64,000 nt of DNA from positions 1,178,001 to 1,242,000 of the forward strand of contig JBBPFI010000007.1 in assembly GCA_037974965.1 (NCBI GenBank), given 5' to 3'. The position numbers were made by a program, and so were the translations under genes. The DNA is from Dacryopinax spathularia (Eukaryota; Basidiomycota; Dacrymycetes; Dacrymycetales; Dacrymycetaceae). Position 1 is the first letter of the stretch; every line of letters begins with the position of its first letter. Below are positions 11,301-23,610 of this stretch, in pieces. The notes beneath the pieces are model-generated. The model ran no database searches and was not told where the DNA came from. It was given only the letters and a program-made list of their open reading frames with translations.

Positions 11301-12903
11301 TCAAAGGTCCATCTCAATTGTCTTTCCTTCGATGGAACTCTGTCTAGCGACCTCGATGATGCGAATTCCTAGTTCCGCATCTTCTGGGGTTGCTTCCAGT
11401 TGTGCCCGGCCACGGATGGTGTCTCCCACATTCCGATAATAGTCGAGGTACGAGCCTGTCTTCGTGGGTACCCTAACAGCAGCGCTCAACAGAAACTCGT
11501 CACGGCAAAAAACACCCACTTTTGGAACGTAGTCTGGCCATCAACAACATGCCCGTATTCACCCCATCTCTCCTCGGGCTCCTCTCCAAAGCCAATATCC
11601 GTTGCTTTCATGCCGTGCTGCATCAATTGATCGGCTTTGTGGCCTCAGTAGCGCGCTGGAGGAACATTTAGGAGGAGTCACCTTGAACGTCCAGGTGATA
11701 CTTCACGTAGGAGGAGTTCAAACCACGCGCGATGAATCTGACCTGCTTCGACATGACTGAATGCATGGCTGATCGTAGCGTGACGATGACAGGCATGTTA
11801 TGATAACGCAAGTGCATGACGAACTGCAATCCAAGGATTCAGAACGGCCCTTGCAATTCATCGGATTCGGGAATGCCCACCGAGTCCTCTACATCCGGAT
11901 GACCAACGCCCCGCGCATTGACGAGCATGGCCGTCACAGAGCGTGGTTTCCCGAAGAGAGCGATGACTTGATCTAACAAGTGGGTTCCCCTATATGGCGA
12001 TAGTGATGCTCATGACTATTTCGGCAGCATTTGGCTTACAGTCCGTATGCTATTCCCGACCCAGTCCCCGGTGGACCCATTGGCCAGTTCGCCAAGACGT
12101 CAAACCTGCCCGGTCGGTTTACTATCGCTAGTATCTTGATGTTCATGCTCACCGGGACTCGAAATCGATCAAGTCGGGAAGCTGTCCGTTGTCAGCTGTA
12201 CTCCGCGTAGACCAATGCAGCATATACCTTTCCCTCTGCCATCAGAGCACGAACTGTTCTGAAGTCTCCGTCAAAGCGGCGGTTATGGTAGGGTGCTAGG
12301 ACGAGCTTCTTGGACTTGGCGAGCTCAATAAGGTCTCTCATCTCCGCACTTGTCGCGGTCACAGGCTTCTCCAGGATGACTGTTACCCACATTAGTAAGC
12401 AGACGAGTCTAGCCAGCGCTTGGGCCTACCATGTTTACCAGCTTGTAGAGCGGCCTGTGGCCATCAGCATAAGGCAAAAGGGTGTGGGGAGCTTTCCTGC
12501 TACCTTCGTATATTGGTAGTGATCAGGAGACCTGAGCGATACCACGACCTGGTCGAGTCAAATCTCTGAGCGTCTGCCATATGGCGGCAGCAAAGTCTGT
12601 AGCCGTACCAACTCGACTTCGCCATCATCTAGTACCTCTTCGTAGGTGGTGACGACTTTCACTCCAGTATGGCCGTAGAGATCTCTGGCCTTACTGAAAT
12701 CCGCTGTCGCCTTACGCTCCAAAATCGAATGAAGCTTGAATTGGTGAGGAAGCCCAAGCTAGGATTCCGTTATGACATGTGGACAGCCTGGGCATGGTAC
12801 ATAACGGCCTGCTCACAATGAAAGGTATTTGGAATACTGTTGCCGAAAACCCCACGCCAAGCACGGCAGTGCGGATGGGTACTGGACTCATATCGTTTGT
12901 CAC
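11301..12903 (-). CDS. Gfo/Idh/MocA-family NAD(P) oxidoreductase
   Basis: At least eight short exons are separated by small introns. The N-terminus IRTAVLGVGFSATVFQIP is the Rossmann dinucleotide-binding loop. Splicing then gives DDGEVELVVVSLRSPDHYQY and AALQAGKHVILEKPVTATSAEM, which carries the EKP motif diagnostic of the family. The C-terminal domain continues with APYHNRRFDGDF, LIDFESRFD, YGLGTHLLDQVIALFGKP and SYVKYHLDVQ, ending KTIEMDL. Members oxidise or reduce sugars, inositols or biliverdin-like substrates. The substrate here is unknown. The gene looks broken in raw open frames, but all interruptions fall inside canonical introns that restore one frame. A second ATG at 12891 is an alternative start. 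Confidence 0.88.
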
Positions 12904-13143
12904 GCAAGGGATGAACCGATAGACAGAGAGGAGAGCTGGGCTCGCTGGCTGACAGACTCCTCACAACATAGTCACACGCGTTGCCTTTTCAAGACAACGG
13001 GCCGAGCTGGAGGAGAAGTGGAGGGTCACGTGCTGGCCTGATGGGCATGGCTGGCTGGGTCGGTATTACAATCCCATGTCTAGGCGAATGGCAAATGCAA
13101 TTTCACATAACGGGTGCTGCTTGCGACCATCGCCAGCATCTAA

Positions 13144-14315
13144 CTAGTAACCTATGCTCGTAGCTGTGTCCACCACACTCTTCTCTAATGGAATCCAGCT
13201 GCCAACAAGGTTAGTGGATAGCGAATGCTCCACACGCATTTTGCATGTGGGGCCCTTCTCCGGGTCGTCCACATCGGGTGGTACAGACGTATTGGGGAAA
13301 TGCTTGCGCAAAATCGCAAGGATATCGTTCCATCCCCACGGTTCGCCGACTGCCCAGAGTCGCTTATTGGCCACGTCCAGGTTCGTCAAAGAGAACAGGT
13401 GCACCTTGGCGTCATCCCGCACGTCAACGTGCCATTCTGGGCATCATGAGGCCTTTATTATCAACAATACACATGAGTAGGCGGGAAGTATACTTACGAC
13501 TGGGGATAGACTTGGTTGCCTCCAGTGCACGAGTAGTATTTCTCAGCAGCATGGCGATCCACTCTGCGGTCGAGCTCGCTTCGCCATATATGACCGGTCC
13601 GAAATTGGCATTGGGTAGGATAGTGACTAAATCGAATCTAGGCTGGACATCAGTGTGGTTAGTCTTCAGGTACATTCCTTTCAAGTGAACCAACCTTATG
13701 TTGCTCCATCCATCTCCATGCTTCTTTCTCTGAGACGGTCTTGCAGGCTTCATAGAGAATCCAGAACCAAGATCCATCCGAGCGCTGACGAACAGCCTTC
13801 TTCTCCTCATCATTGAGAGCCTTGTACTGCTTCCATCGCTCGATTGCCGCATCGTTCCATGTAGTTGAGTCGACAGACCGATCCGCAGGCGAGCACGGCA
13901 TGGAGACAGAAGCACAGGACGAAGATGTAATGACAACGCGCTCCACCGTGCCGGTCCGTTTGGCGCACTTGAGGATAGTCAACACCGAACCAGTCGCATC
14001 CTCGACAAGATTCTCGCTAGGCCTTGGAAGGGCAATGTGCACGACACCCTGCACGCCCATCATAGCCCTGCCGACTTGTTCTTCCGACGTGAGGTCGTCG
14101 ACGAGCGCAAACTCAAGCCGGGAGTCGCTCGCATCAACTCCCCGTTTCGTGAGCGTGTCGCGCAGACTCCGCGCTTTGTCCTCAGTGCGGACCGTGCCGC
14201 GGACCTTGAAGTTGGGAAACAGCTGGAGTGCCGCCAATACAACATGAGAAGCGATATAACCGGTCGCCCCAGTCACAAGGATGGTAGCAGGCTGATTGGT
14301 GGAAAGAGCAGGCAT
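13144..14315 (-). CDS. extended SDR, dihydroflavonol-4-reductase/aldehyde-reductase-like
   Basis: The start MPALSTNQPATILVTGATGY holds the TGxxGxxA-type nucleotide-binding motif of extended short-chain dehydrogenases. VRGTVRTEDKARSL gives the NADP-binding basic segment. Next come VVHIALPRPSEN, VVITSSSCAS for the catalytic Ser region, and ILYEACKTVSEKEAW, which has the Tyr and Lys of the YxxxK motif. Two later exons give VTILPNANFGPVIYG, WHVDVRDDAKVHLFSLT and a C-terminal IPLEKSVVDTATSIGY. The enzyme should reduce a carbonyl group with NADPH. The substrate is unknown. It is transcribed in the same direction as the neighbouring Gfo/Idh/MocA gene, which is 240 bp downstream, but nothing shows that they work together. 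Confidence 0.88.
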
Positions 14316-14645
14316 GATGGATGTGCGCTATCCAATCAAGTTCAGACTGTCGGGTAGACGATGGTAACAAAACAAACAGGAGACAAGCTGTCCATCATGG
14401 AAACCGGGAGCCATGGGCTCGGTGAACATTTACCCGCGAACGGTGAATGGTGCGATTGGAATAATCCGACATTTTTGGGCGAAGGGAAGCTGCTGAGTCT
14501 GGTTCCGGCTTACAAAGGCAACAACGTGTGGGCCCAACTTCATCGTCTGGTCCTCCCGCTGTTCTTAGTAGCGCGGCGAGATACAAACGACAACTGGTCA
14601 GGATGCCCTTCGGCGGCCACGAGAGGTAGCAAACACATACCTACA
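14316..14645. promoter_or_regulatory. divergent upstream region, SDR and PNG1
   Basis: About 330 bp between divergent start codons. No exon, repeat or clear TATA box is seen. Confidence 0.35.
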
Positions 14646-16031
14646 ATGGACGATATTATTGCTCGGCTATCGGTCATCGCCATCACACATTATCAGCTCA
14701 GAGGTCGACAGGCGCGCCCAGTAACGGACGAACAAGTCAGCCGTGTCCGTAGCCTGGCGGCTGAGGTTTTCGGCGCCCTGCAGACGGATGGCCGCATCGA
14801 AACAAGCGCCATAAGCTTCCCGAGGTCGTCAAGGGCATTACAGGAATGTGAGGCAATTGCGTGCAGGTTGGACCGAAATATGGACGTCTATGAGCGGCAT
14901 GAACTGCTGGTGCGTTCACCCTGCTCGTGACTTGTCGCCTTAAGCCATGGGCCGCACACAGGATGCAGCTACGAAAGAAATTCCGATCCATGAACTATAC
15001 GAGAAAGCAGAGAGGCTGTCTACCCCGACCACAGATGAATCAGCCCCTCCCTTTGAAGATGCACTCGCTGAGGCGTTGGTACACTGGTTTAAGCATAGCT
15101 ACATGCGTTGGGTCAACTCGTTGCCCTGTTCCGTATGCTCGGGTTCAACGACCGTGGTCGGTACCGCTCCACCCAATGCACAGGAAGAAGCCGGTCAGGC
15201 GAATCAGGTCGAACTACACAGATGCGAGGATCTGGGTTGCGGCGCTATGCGGCGTTTTCCCAGGTATAAGTGCGTCCGGCCACCCTCCCCAGCCAAATAG
15301 AAACGGACTCATCAGTGCTTCCTTGTAGCGATCCGGCCATGCTCATGAAGACTCGGGAAGGTTTGATTGCCTCCTTCCACTTGCTCGGGATTGCTTGACC
15401 CATCGAGCAATTAGGCCGCTGCGGCGAATGGGCGAATTTATTCACATTATTCCTACGCGCCGTGGGATTACGCGCTCGTTACGTGTGGAATCGAGAAGAC
15501 CACATCTGGAACGAGGTGTGTATGCGTCTTCCTCGGAGGGCCGAAACGATCCCACCCTCTTCGCAGTACTTCTCCCCAAGCGAAAAGAGATGGGTCCACA
15601 TCGATTCCTGCGAAGCTGCCCGAGACCACCCAATGCTGTACGAAAAGGGCTGGGGCAAGAAGATGAGCTATGTCTTCGCGTTCTCCGTCGTCGGTGCACG
15701 GGATGTATCCCGAGGATATACGTTAGACTGGCCTGCCATGCAGACCCGGCGGAACTGGGCGTCGGACAATGAGATTGCACAGGTGCGTCTTGGAATCTGC
15801 AGATCTTGTCGAGGCCTGTCCTGATCCCGGATCACTTTAACGTAGGTTCTGTCTAAGATAACCGCAAATAGGCGCGCTCATGTGTCTCCTCAAGAACGAT
15901 CCGAACTGGAAGCAGAAGACTTGCAGGAGGACCTGCGCTTCCTCGCTGGCGCTAATGCACAGAGCGGTTCGGAACAACCCAGACAAAGCGGATCAGCGGA
16001 ATGGACGCGAGCTCGTGGGGAGGCTGGTTAG
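14646..16031 (+). CDS. PNG1: peptide:N-glycanase (transglutaminase fold)
   Basis: Png1 removes N-glycans from misfolded glycoproteins exported from the ER, before proteasomal degradation. After an N-terminal helical region ([14 protein letters not shown]), the protein shows a [10 protein letters not shown] zinc-binding pair with a second CxxxxC (RCEDLGCG). The catalytic domain reads [20 protein letters not shown] (catalytic Cys), [13 protein letters not shown] (catalytic His) and [15 protein letters not shown] (catalytic Asp), then [13 protein letters not shown]. It ends with a [14 protein letters not shown] tail common in fungal homologues. Six exons. The start at 14646 follows the last upstream stop in a good frame, but a missed 5' exon is possible. 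Cys, His and Asp are all present, so the enzyme is predicted active. Confidence 0.92.
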
Positions 16032-16486
16032 AAGGGGTCCTACGTAGCATGGCGATCGATATCGCGCACCGGTGTTGCTGGAACGTCTGTGCCGGCTCCG
16101 GCAGCACATCATCTCACGTGGTTTGTCACCGCTCAGCCGATCCGCAAGCATTGCTGATATGGGACTCTGTTACAGTAGTTGTTGACATCCACTGATACAT
16201 GCGACGATGCTGTATCTAACTCCTAGCAAAGACATTGCTCCTTTGTGTAGTCCCTAATTGTTCTGTTCCCTCCAGCTGGAGAATAAATCGGCACGTGCTC
16301 ACCTGATTATGAGTGAGAAAATAAAGTGGTTGAAACGATAACCCTACAGTGTGGGTTGCCACTAAAGATAACAGCGTAGGTAGAGCTGGAGTTGTCAAAC
16401 AGTTCAAGCTCGGAGTTAGCCCGAGGAACGTTCGCTCGTCGTGCCAGCTGTTGGATGGTAGAAGCGCGGCTCCGCTGGATGGTATG

Positions 16487-18501
16487 TCATGGGGGTGGGT
16501 TGCCTGCATAGCCATGGCTTGAACGAGGCGGCTCAAGCGCTTGCTGCGACGCGGGTCGGTGGCCAACGTAGGAGATTTGGTACTGCTGTGTCAGTGTAGA
16601 GGGCGCGCTGGGGCCAGAAGCGCCGTAAGTCGTCGTGTAAGACGTTGGCACATGATAGGCGTGAGCAGGGGAAATGCGAGAATCCGGAAGGGGCGCAGCA
16701 TTAGGCGGGGGACATTGCGTCTGTTGGATATATGTTGGGTACGTTTGGCTGCCGTGCTCGTCGTTCATCAGGGATTGTGCGGCCTCCTGAAAGGCCGGGG
16801 AGCTGAGATTGGGAAAAAATGGGGTGCTAAGCGTCTCCGCCGTAAAGGTTCGACTGCTTGGAGCCGAGTACTCCGCGGCGGATGACTGAGAGGTCCCTCG
16901 GTCGGATAGAGGAGGGACCGAGCTTGCGAAGTTGTGTTGCGCTATAGAAGAATGTGCCTCAAAGGCAAACATGGGTGGATTCCCCGCTTGGAGATACGGT
17001 GTCTGCCTGGGGGAAGACTGCTGATGTACGTACGGTGGATATATTGAGGGATTGCCGCCGGAGAACGAACGAGCGTCAGTTTGTATGGCATGGGAAGATG
17101 CTCCGGGAGGGTAAATAGAATACGGCCCCGTCGCATCATTGGCCAGGCTTGGGAGCGTCGGTAACGTCATTCCCGACCGAGGTCCAGAAGCCTGAGTACC
17201 AGGTCTGCTTCCTGCAATGGAGGATAGGCCGCCGTCTTGCGTGTAATTCGGAAAATTCTGTAGAGCCCGCACCATTGTATGTGCCGGTCCTTGCATTTCG
17301 TAAACCTGAGCCGGGGTGCCCGTCCCACCTTGCGTAAAATCGGGACAAGGCGTCCATGACTGGAGACTCTGATTGACTGAAGACGTCAGAGTAGCAAGGT
17401 GGGTGCCAGGGGGCGCGGAGAGCAGGTAGAATTCTGGCGGGCGAGACAACCTGAGCCGAGCAGTGGCAAGGGGGTACGGGTCGTCCGGGCGGGTACCAGC
17501 CAAGTTGACGCGTGTGCTTTCGATGGAAGACACTGGTAGTTCGAGTTTGTAGCTCTTTCCGCCATCGGAGAAGAACCACACCATCACAAGCGTTGGCCCT
17601 GTTGAACGCTGTGCAACAAAGGCGACAAGTTCTCGTCCCCTGGATGGATCCGAGATAGTCGGCCAATTCCCGATCTTCAAGACTTGGCAAGGGATCACAG
17701 TGATCGCTGATAGATGCATGCATGGTCAGGCTCTGCTTTCAAGTCAAACATGACAACGTACGTCCTTGCTCCCCAAATCGACGAGCAACATATCGCTCAT
17801 AGTGGGGAGTTCCTGCTGGCGGCGGTCTACTGCGTGTATCGCCGGTCTCGTCGTAATCGTCGTCTGGTGATAAATCGTGACCGCTGGTGTCTGGTGACAT
17901 GAAGCCTGATTTGCGTCCCTTGTTTCCCGCAGCTTTCTTCGTTCTAGGCTTCCCCTTTCCCTCCTGGACCTTCGCTTTGGCCCGTCTAAGTGTTGTTCAA
18001 TTCAGGATTGTGCGCTATATCACGGCATGAAACACACCGATTCTGAAACCAAATCTGCGTTTGACGCTCTCCCATGCCCAGCTCAGCGCTGATCTCCTTT
18101 CGCCTGCTCACCGTAGGACTACGATCGGATGAGAAAAGTTCTTCTAGGCGTGCCAGTTGCTCGGGTGTCACCCGGGAACGCTTGCGCCTGGGAGAGGCGT
18201 CGTCAGGCTGTGTCACTGATGCGGAAGACGCTGGGGTTGGGGAGATAGAGGACGGGGAGTTCGTCTCCAGAGCAACCGGGTCCCCGGGGTTCGGCTGCGG
18301 CGCTGGGTAGACTGGCCGAACCTGGCCCCGGCCGTAAGGAGGGACTGGGTAGCTCGGGTGCAGGGGATTGGTGTCGATCTGTAGAGTAGGCCTCCCATCC
18401 CCTGGCTGCGTTGGAGGTGTGTACCCTTCCCACAGTGCATTAGGGCGAGCTTTGTAACCGCCACGCTGATGCGTCTGCTTACCAGCGATATGTGGATTCA
18501 T
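16487..18501 (-). CDS. homeodomain transcription factor
   Basis: Exon 1 encodes a Pro-rich N-terminus and a homeodomain of about 60 residues starting RRKRSRVTPEQLARLEELF. The recognition helix RQTQIWFQNRRAKAK is completed across an intron that starts within the Asn-Arg codons near 18030. Basic and acidic segments follow. A second conserved block begins ITVIPCQVLKIGNWPTIS and VAFVAQRS and reads VMVWFFSDGGKSYKLELP. This block is known in fungal Phx1/Yox1-like homeobox proteins. The remaining 300 residues are Ser/Pro/Gln/Tyr-rich and probably disordered, with YAGNPPP at the end. It should be a nuclear DNA-binding regulator. Targets are unknown, and it is not a mating-type HD pair because no divergent partner gene is present. 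Confidence 0.9.
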
Positions 18502-20258
18502 GATAAAAAGCGACCACGTTTGTCAGGGTGGCCCTTTGGTAATCGATGTATATGTATTCCCTCACGCGGTGGCAGTCGGGTATTCAGCGCCCGTTTGTAG
18601 AGCGACTAGGATGGTATCAGCACGACCTCCACTACCATCATGATGAGAGTCAACTCACAAGCCAGAATGAAGACAGGATGCGAAGGATGCCAGAAGTCTC
18701 GAGAGAGGCGCGATCGACAGCTTGCACGTTATCGGGCTTCAGATGGGCATCAGCGCACGATGGCATCCGCAGGTACAGCGAGTGTGCGCCTGTGACGAGC
18801 AATTGATAGGAGAAGGCCTGCTGCCCCGTCGGAATCGAGAGGAATCAGAGGTAGTAGTTGGCGAAATTAGGCGAGGAAGGTCAAACTCCAGGAGAACGGG
18901 GTTGAGAAGTTGACCGATAGACAGCGCGAATGGAACGCCGTCAGCCGAAGGGTTGTCCGAGCTTGGGATGATGGGAGGGAGACAAGGAAGGCGACTGGCC
19001 AGGATTTGAACCGAGTTGCAGCCTTCAGGTCACGACTGGCATGTTGCGCAGCACGCAGAGCCGTCCGCGTCTCGGCATCTCGCGGAGCCTACGAGGGCAA
19101 GCTGTAGGCAGTAGGAACAAGGGGTGTTAACGGCGCCTGGTTTCCCCGCCTTTGGGACGGAACGAAGGACGGTCGCGGTTTCTGGACCTCGTCCGAACTG
19201 TGTCCCCGAACTCGAGGGAAGGGGCCCTCGCGGTGTGGTACGGAAGTGGCACGGGCCCCCCTGGCCAAGTTGTCCCCGTTGGCTAGCAGTGTGGACCGCC
19301 CGATGCAGCCCTCATGGCCCACGGCGGTTGTGGCCTTCCACAAGGAGGGTGCAGGCCGAACGTGACGGGCATGCAGCCCCGTTCTTCCCTAAAACACCTG
19401 CCGAGTTCGGCATCCCACGACAAGCCCGTCTCCCTGCTCCCGGTCTTCCTTCTTCGAATCGCTCCGGCCATCCGTCCGCACTTTCCGCTGGTCTTCCTTG
19501 AGCCCCGGCGATAACTCAACCAAGAACTGTCACGCTAGAAAACGAAACAATGCGCCATCGGAGACAGCGGAACGTTCCTAATGTCGTCGGCGTGCAAATT
19601 CCTCTTCGACCCCACATACTTATGCAGTGAATCCCAATCTGCCGGGAAAGCTCCTAAAGGCCGTCCCTGTTCCCCAACACTGCCGACCGTCGGCTCAGAA
19701 AAGCCAGTCGCCCATCCCCCGCTCGAATCTGTGTAATCGCAAATAATGGGGTTACCTCCGTCGATGGCTGAGTTCCTGTTCGGGTGCGCTCGCTCCGAAA
19801 GCAACCGCACGCCACGACACAGGACAGCTTCCGGTGCAAACTTGCCTTCCGCGAAATCGGCTCGGAGAAGCACTCGCCAAGCAAATCGAGGGGCCGGGGG
19901 GAACTAAGAGCAGGGCCATTAAAACAACAGAAGTTGAGGACAGAACGGGCCGGAGAAGGTGCGTAAGGGGGTCAGACCCGGTGTCACTTGCTTCTGGTTT
20001 CCCAAGTGGCCCCCTACTTTCACCGTCCCGACCCCACACGGAGTCAAAAGTCTAACTTGTCTCCATCTCGACCTGCACTTCCTATTTGTGAATCCCAGTC
20101 TTTCCGGCGGCAGACCACCCTATCGTTACGTATCGACTAGGGGTGATCCGTCAATCGCATACATAACGCCTGCCCGGTGATTCGGTTCACCTTAACAGTT
20201 CCTCAATATCGGATTTTGGACGCTGTGACCATTTTGCTCGTTCTCTGTCCGATTTTCC

Positions 20259-20280
20259 GATTTCTTTGTACAAAGAAATC
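20259..20280. repeat. 22-bp perfect palindrome
   Basis: The half site GATTTCTTTGT is followed directly by its reverse complement, with the axis at GTAC. It sits inside the gene-poor region. It could be a dimeric protein-binding site or chance. Confidence 0.7.
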
Positions 20281-20827
20281 TACCCTGCCCTCGGTTTCTT
20301 CTCATCATCGGGCTCTCGGCTGTGGACCGGAACACGGCGGCCGAGCATGGATTCAACTCACGCGGAAGGGTCGATTGGCTGTGTCTTCGCTCCAACAGAA
20401 CTTTGCCCGATCATGCGATGACATCAGAAGTCCGCAAACCTGCCTCCAAACCAACTTTACCAGTTTCAGCCTCAAAAGAAGCAGACTCTGTTCCATTGCT
20501 GGGGGACAGCTTTTGGGTGGACCCAATCTCTCAAAACCGGTGTAAGGTGCTCTCCTCTCGGAGGACCCGGATCCGTTGTGGTGATTGCGCAGCATGAGAA
20601 AGGAGACCCTTCCGTCTGCGGCTCCATCCGCCTGACTCCGGCGGACCGTTTAATCCCGTGCCGGCGGAAGAAGCTTTTCCGCTCTCATCTCTTTTCCTTC
20701 CCCTCCTTCTCTTGCTTCCTGACTTTGCTGATGGGCACACCGTGACTACAGGCCTCCTTGTTCTCGATAGATGGGTCTGGCTCTTGTCGCGAACACAGTA
20801 TTAAGCGTTCTTTCCCAAGATAGGTTT

Positions 20828-20859
20828 TCACATCGGCTTGTCACATCGGCTTGTCACAT
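20828..20859. repeat. 13-bp tandem repeat, 2.5 copies
   Basis: The unit TCACATCGGCTTG occurs twice in tandem and a third partial copy (TCACAT) follows. No function is apparent. Confidence 0.75.
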
Positions 20860-23610
20860 ACAGTAGCTAGGTGGGTCCCCCCGATAGTCGACGCGAAAGG
20901 CGCGTTCCTGTGGTTCGCTATCGCCTCTGCACTTGCTAATTCGAAATCGAGCGTCCGTCGAATATTTACCAGACGGCTTATGATAGTCGTTTTGAGGTCG
21001 TGCGCCTCACGCGCGCATTTCGCATGCAGATAAGCAATCACAGCGCTGCACCGGCGCGAACGGTTGAGTCATCTCCGTTCTCCGATTGTGCGCAGAAGCA
21101 ATAACAGCACTGCGATAATGCGGACAGCGGTTGCCCGAAGCTTTGCCACTTGGGATGCGGGATGTCTAGGCGCCTTGATACAGAATTCTAGAGACATATA
21201 TCCGGAGCTTGTCATGACGGTCCTTGTGATATGCTATTGTAGGCTGGTAAAAAAGAGCATATTGTCCTTGAATTCACCGCCTTTACGGCATGCAACAATT
21301 CCATACCGACGCTGGTCCAGGCATGGTGGGTTGTCAGGGTCCAATCTGTGCCCGATCGCTTGAATTGATCTGGCGTCTGAGTCTCGGAAACAGGTTAGAT
21401 TAGATAATCATCACCCGCTTCCACTTCGAGTAACCCTTCCTCATCGGGCGTTTCGCGCCCAAGCAAGTCCCGTGCGGTGGCCACACAACTCTCAGGCACC
21501 GCAATACTGTGGAGCTAGAACCTTTGGTTAGGCCAAACGCGCCACTATCCCAGTGTTCTTCCGCGAATTCCGTTCCGACAAATGGGGACTCTGTGACCTA
21601 GCTTCCGACCCATTCGCCAACTTCGGAATGGTTCATTGACTTCAAATGCTTCTCAGGCAGATGCTCCCGCGGTTGCCTGTCCATGTTTGATCTACGCGTG
21701 TCTCTTGAGTGGCAACGCCTTCACCGATCTCGATGGACGGCTGACTTTCGTGGCTCGGCATACTTCAAAATACGATCGGGATTCACTGATCAAACCGGAA
21801 CTGCTTCTCATGCTGCTTTTCGTCCGGACTGCACAACGGCATTCACCCTTATCATGTCATTAGCCAAATAAGCAAGAGGATGGAGACGTGCGTCAACCTT
21901 CGAGAAACCTGATTGACGTGCTGGAACTAGACTGCTCCATCTACTCAGAGACTTGTTTAATCGTAGTTGCAAGAGGCAGCGCGGGCTGGTGACCATCACA
22001 CTCTTCTGAGCTACCACAAGTCGGCATCTGAGCAAGAGTCGCCATTGCGTCGCAAATGACCCTCAGAACGCAAAAGGCACATCCGTAGATGGCAGGGTCA
22101 ACGTCGCTGCAGTTGCGTTATTCTGTACCCTGCAAAAGTTGCCAGGCGTTCTCGACTGATTACGCAGAAGCCGACACCGACTTCCGGAAGGGCGGACGAC
22201 CGTCTGACACTAATCTATACCCATGTGGGTTGTCAGTCCGTTCCTTCCCAAGATCAAGAGCGACAACATTGTTCCTGCCCTATGTCGAAGGGTAGAGCTC
22301 TGATTCTCGAAGGCCTTCTCCAAGGGACAGGCTCTAGCAGACTAATGGCAAAGCCATCCGAAGTCCTCCTCCCACATTACTGGAAGGTCTGAAGTTTGGT
22401 TAACGTGCAGCCCGCCAAATTTGTGTGGGGCGGGTAGCGGTATGGCTTTTGCGGGGGCATGGCCCGACACTGGGTCCGTGGCTGTCGTCGTCCACCACAT
22501 GGCACGGTTTTTGGGAAAAGGATTGAGAGAGCAGCCTGCTGATTGGAAACCAATGAGTCGAAAGCAGACTACACGGGGTATTTCGCTGAAACCGTCCGCT
22601 CACACCTTCCAGTTGCAGTTGGCAACCTTAGTCGGTCAGCTTATCCTTTCGGCAGTCCAATCCAGCCGAGAAAACCAAGGGAAAGTTGGCTCAGGCTAGG
22701 CTAACCACGACAGAAGTGGTTGAAAACGAACCCCTCCGTAGATGCCAGTTGGAGCACTGCTCGCATGCAGGAGCCAGGGGACTCATTCGGCGATATGTAC
22801 CTAAAAGGGCTGAATGACAGGATTGCGCCCAGGGAAATAATATCGTAGAAGGAGTATGCACGCAGGACGGTGTCTTCTCTGATGGTGGGACTCCATATTC
22901 GGAATGCTGCGAAAAACTGGAGTCAGCATGGAGACGCAGAGAGAAAACCAAGGGCCAGGGAGCTACGAATCCCCTCGACCGGCAGGGTGTATACATGGCG
23001 CCGTAGTGGGCTTGGGAATACGAGCCACGTATCTACGCTGGTGCCGCGACAGCCGGAGGATAGGATGGTTGCCGAACTGTATGTCCTAACGACGTGGCTC
23101 TTCGGTGGAAGGAATGACAAAGTGCTAGGGTCCGCAATCAGGCTTAACAAGTTGTGCGACTCACGGTCGGACCCCAGTCCATCGCGTAGTTGGTCAACGA
23201 GATGAAGGCGGAAACCCATTTACCACGGTCAATCTACAGTACTATGGGTCAAAACAATGCTCCACTAATATTATACAGGTTCTCCGGAAGCCACGGTACT
23301 TTCCATTATAGTACGCGCACGGTGGGGTGTGCACTGCGAAGGGGGGCAACGTGAGATGCGAATGCTAGTCAAAGGGATGATGGAGGCATGGCGACCAGGA
23401 CACGACGACAAAGACTGTCGCAAATGACTTCGTCCCAAAGAGGTTTGTTCCATGTCCACCTTACCTCAATGGTTCGATCGAGAGCTGTCCGTCAATGTCT
23501 GTACCTACCTCGGACATACATTACCTTGCACCAACAACACCTGATAGACACATGAGAGAAAACAAGGGGGAACTGCGATACCACATAATGGTCGAGTTGA
23601 GCCGGTTAAG

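Larger units (their letters stand above)
18502..23610. other. 5.1-kb gene-poor region
   Basis: The longest stretch without a gene in the window. Open frames are short (up to about 125 codons), overlap on both strands and show no domain, signal peptide or splice-supported continuation. GC content is ordinary and no terminal repeats or target duplications were spotted. It contains a 22-bp perfect palindrome and a short tandem repeat (listed separately). It may be the long upstream region of the homeodomain gene, a non-coding transcript, or decayed sequence of unknown origin. Confidence 0.5.

Noticed and set aside
11301-12903. Gfo/Idh/MocA gene as a pseudogene
   Set aside because: Raw frames show many stops, but all fall in short GT-AG introns whose removal restores one conserved frame.
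11301-14315. Secondary-metabolite or catabolic cluster (two oxidoreductases side by side)
   Set aside because: No synthase, transporter or pathway regulator is linked, and the neighbours are housekeeping genes.
18995-19060. Possible tRNA on the minus strand (GGTTCAAATCC T-loop)
   Set aside because: The T-stem has a mismatch and no matching acceptor stem or anticodon arm could be drawn.
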